A stretch of DNA of 16,421 bases, taken from assembly GCA_964532385.1 (NCBI GenBank), contig CAZHHW010000078.1, forward strand, positions 1 to 16,421. The letters are read 5' to 3'. Positions 14,631 to 16,421 of the stretch are shown here, in pieces; position 1 is the first letter of the stretch, and each line of letters opens with the position of its first letter. Source of the stretch: UBA6921 sp964532385 (lineage in GTDB: Bacteria > Pseudomonadota > Gammaproteobacteria > SG8-11). The position numbers were made by a program, and so were the translations under genes. The notes beneath the pieces were generated by a model, which saw only the letters and a list, made by a program, of their open reading frames with translations, ran no database searches and had not been told where the DNA came from.

Positions 14631-15758
14631 ATGAAAACCAATTCTCACATCTATTTCTTTCTGATCGCCTGTTGTTTTGGCCGTGTCTACGCCGCCGAGG
14701 CCTTGCCGGGCATCGATGCCAGGAATTTTTTTCTGCTGGATTTCGACAGCGGCCGCGCTTTGGCCGAAAAAGATCCCGATGCACATGTCGATCCGGCGAG
14801 CCTCACCAAGATCATGACGGCGTACATCGTCGACAGCAGCATTCAGGCCGGCAAACTTAAGCGCGACACCAAGGTCACGATCAGCGACTATGCCTGGCGC
14901 ATAGGCGGGACGCGTATGTTTGCGCGCGCGGGTGCGCAAGTCAGTGTCGAAGAGCTACTCAAAAGCGTGATTGTGCAGTCGGGCAATGATGCGGCCGTGG
15001 CCTTGGCCGAACACATTGGCGGCAGTGAAATCGCTTTTGCGGCGCTCATGAACCAATACGCGCAGCGCCTGGGCATGACACAAAGCCATTTCACCAACAG
15101 CACCGGGCTGCCCGATCCCAACCACTACACGACGGCGCGCGATCTGGCGGCGCTCGCGCGCGCCGCGATCCGCGATTTTCCGGAAAGCTACACATGGTAC
15201 GCGGCCAAGGAATACACCTACAACGGCTTCACGCAGTACAACCGCAACAAATTGTTGTGGACTGACCCGTCAGTCGACGGGTTGAAAACCGGTTACACCG
15301 ACAGCGCGGGTTATGGGCTGGTCGCGTCGGCGAAAAAAAACGGCATGCGCCTGATCTCGGTGGTGTTGGGCAGCAACAGCGAAAATATTCGCGCCGACGA
15401 AAGCCTGCGCCTGCTGAATTACGGCTTCAGCGGTTTTGAAACCCATCGCCTGTATGTGGGACAACAAGCGCTGACCGAAGCGGTGATCTGGAAGGGCGAG
15501 AAAAAGAAATTATCGCTTGGTTTGATCAGCGACCTGTACATCACCATCCCGCGCGGACAATACAAAAACCTGAATGCCCTGGTCGATTTGCGCAAACGCA
15601 TTTTGGCGCCCGCGGACAAGGGCGAGGCATTCGGCAGTGTTACTGTCAAGCTTGGGGACCAGGTTTATGCCGAACAAACCCTGGTGTCGCTCGAACCTGT
15701 GGCGCCGGGCGGATTTATGAATAATGTCGTCGACGGCATGAAGTTATTTTTTGAATAG
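14631..15758 (+). CDS. dacA: D-alanyl-D-alanine carboxypeptidase (PBP5/6 family)
   Basis: This low-molecular-mass class C PBP removes the terminal D-Ala from pentapeptide stems and so limits cross-linking. The 375-residue product has a signal peptide (about 1-21, cleavage near VYA|AE) and a transpeptidase-type domain with Ser57-L-T-Lys60, Ser116-G-Asn118 and Lys218-T-Gly220, all spaced as in PBP5. The C-terminal beta domain (about 275-360) ends in an amphipathic helix (FMNNVVDGMKLFFE), which in PBP5/6 anchors the enzyme to the outer face of the inner membrane. The ATG at 14631 has only a weak SD. dat follows after 23 bp. In many proteobacteria dacA is close to rlpA; here other genes and an assembly gap intervene. 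The symbol could equally be dacC. Confidence 0.95.
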   Translation: MKTNSHIYFFLIACCFGRVYAAEALPGIDARNFFLLDFDSGRALAEKDPDAHVDPASLTKIMTAYIVDSSIQAGKLKRDTKVTISDYAWRIGGTRMFARAGAQVSVEELLKSVIVQSGNDAAVALAEHIGGSEIAFAALMNQYAQRLGMTQSHFTNSTGLPDPNHYTTARDLAALARAAIRDFPESYTWYAAKEYTYNGFTQYNRNKLLWTDPSVDGLKTGYTDSAGYGLVASAKKNGMRLISVVLGSNSENIRADESLRLLNYGFSGFETHRLYVGQQALTEAVIWKGEKKKLSLGLISDLYITIPRGQYKNLNALVDLRKRILAPADKGEAFGSVTVKLGDQVYAEQTLVSLEPVAPGGFMNNVVDGMKLFFE

Positions 15759-15781
15759 CCGCCGCGCCGCCTTGCATCGAC

Positions 15782-16421
15782 ATGAGCATCGTTTACCTTA
15801 ACGGAAAATATTTGCCCGATGATCAGGCGCTGGTCAGCGTGCTGGACCGTGGATTTGTGTTTGGCGACGGCGTTTACGAAGTCATCCCGGTGTACTGGGA
15901 CCAACCCTTCCGCCTCGCGCAGCATCTTGCGCGTCTGAACAGCAATCTGACCGCAATCCGCATGCGCGATCCGCTGGATGCGGCACAGTGGGACGAACTG
16001 CTGGCCAACCTGATTCGCTTTAATCCCAGCAGCGGCGACCAATCGGTGTATGTGCAGATCACACGCGGCCCGGCGCGGCGCGATCATGCCATTCCGCAAC
16101 ACATCCGGTCGACTTTGTTTGCAATGTGCAACCCCATCACGCCACCCGACAGCGCCCTGCTGACGCACGGGGTGAATGTGGTGACGTGTGAAGACATCCG
16201 CTGGAAATATTGCCACATCAAAGCCATTACACTCCTGCCAAACGTTCTATTACGCGCCGATGCCGCCGAGCAGGGCGCCGCCGATGCGATTTTACTGCGT
16301 GACGGGCTGGTGACCGAAGGTACTGCAAGCAACGTGTTCGTATGGCAGGGCGGCACGTTGATCACACCGCCCAAAAGCAGTTACTTGCTGCCCGGAATCA
16401 CACGCGACCTGGTGCTGGAAA
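15782..16421 (+). CDS. dat: D-amino-acid aminotransferase (class IV PLP enzyme), 3' end outside window
   Basis: A PLP-dependent fold-type IV aminotransferase, probably interconverting D-alanine and D-glutamate with their 2-oxo acids. 213 residues are visible of a family usually near 280-290. The N-terminus (MSIVYLNGKYLPDDQALVSV, then LDRGFVFGDGVYEV) is typical. The Schiff-base lysine is Lys147 in CHIKAITLLPN. The conserved Glu179 in VTEGTASNVF follows 32 residues later, the same spacing as Lys145/Glu177 of the Bacillus D-amino-acid aminotransferase. Branched-chain aminotransferase or aminodeoxychorismate lyase are relatives, but the position 23 bp after dacA favours the D-amino-acid enzyme; in many proteobacteria the order continues with a DUF493 protein, lipB and lipA. 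No strong SD is seen, so it may be coupled to dacA. Confidence 0.88.
   Translation, partial: MSIVYLNGKYLPDDQALVSVLDRGFVFGDGVYEVIPVYWDQPFRLAQHLARLNSNLTAIRMRDPLDAAQWDELLANLIRFNPSSGDQSVYVQITRGPARRDHAIPQHIRSTLFAMCNPITPPDSALLTHGVNVVTCEDIRWKYCHIKAITLLPNVLLRADAAEQGAADAILLRDGLVTEGTASNVFVWQGGTLITPPKSSYLLPGITRDLVLE

Overview
The window reads as chromosomal DNA of a gammaproteobacterium, probably a deep-branching one. MreB has gamma-type sequence, for example the stretch around KHEIGSAYPGDEV. The order gatA-gatC facing mreBCD, followed by pbp2-rodA-mltB-rlpA and then dacA-dat, is familiar in Gamma- and Betaproteobacteria. Finer placement is not possible by eye. A run of exactly 100 N (14375-14474) marks a draft-assembly scaffold gap.

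Layout. Positions 1-1651 on the minus strand hold gatA (3' end outside the window) and gatC, two subunits of the tRNA-dependent amidotransferase. A 219-bp divergent intergenic region with a good sigma70-like promoter then leads into the cell-shape block on the plus strand: mreB, mreC, mreD, a 174-bp gap, then mrdA (PBP2), rodA (overlapping by ATGA), mltB and rlpA. A small M50 (site-2-type) membrane protease follows rlpA by 34 bp. Next comes accessory material: a convergent gene for an S41 lipoprotein protease (minus strand), a divergent secreted GlcG/HbpS-like protein, a PA0069-type radical SAM protein, and a secreted small protein cut by the gap. The envelope theme resumes with a D-Ala-D-Ala carboxypeptidase (dacA family) and a D-amino-acid aminotransferase (dat) that runs off the right edge.

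How the genes work together. MreBCD, PBP2 and RodA form the elongasome: MreB filaments are linked through MreC/MreD to the RodA glycosyltransferase and the PBP2 transpeptidase. MltB and RlpA are lytic transglycosylases that cut the glycan strands. DacA trims the terminal D-Ala of pentapeptides, and Dat could interconvert the D-amino acids released or required. The window therefore carries synthesis, cleavage and trimming of lateral-wall peptidoglycan almost contiguously, with about 5 kb of less related genes placed between rlpA and dacA.

I see no tRNA, rRNA, CRISPR array, insertion sequence or phage gene, and no convincing novel multi-gene system. The points most worth a second look are the apparent ATT start codon of mreC, the palindromes at 2931-2959 and 13974-14001, the two protease genes next to the wall cluster, and the gap-split secreted protein.
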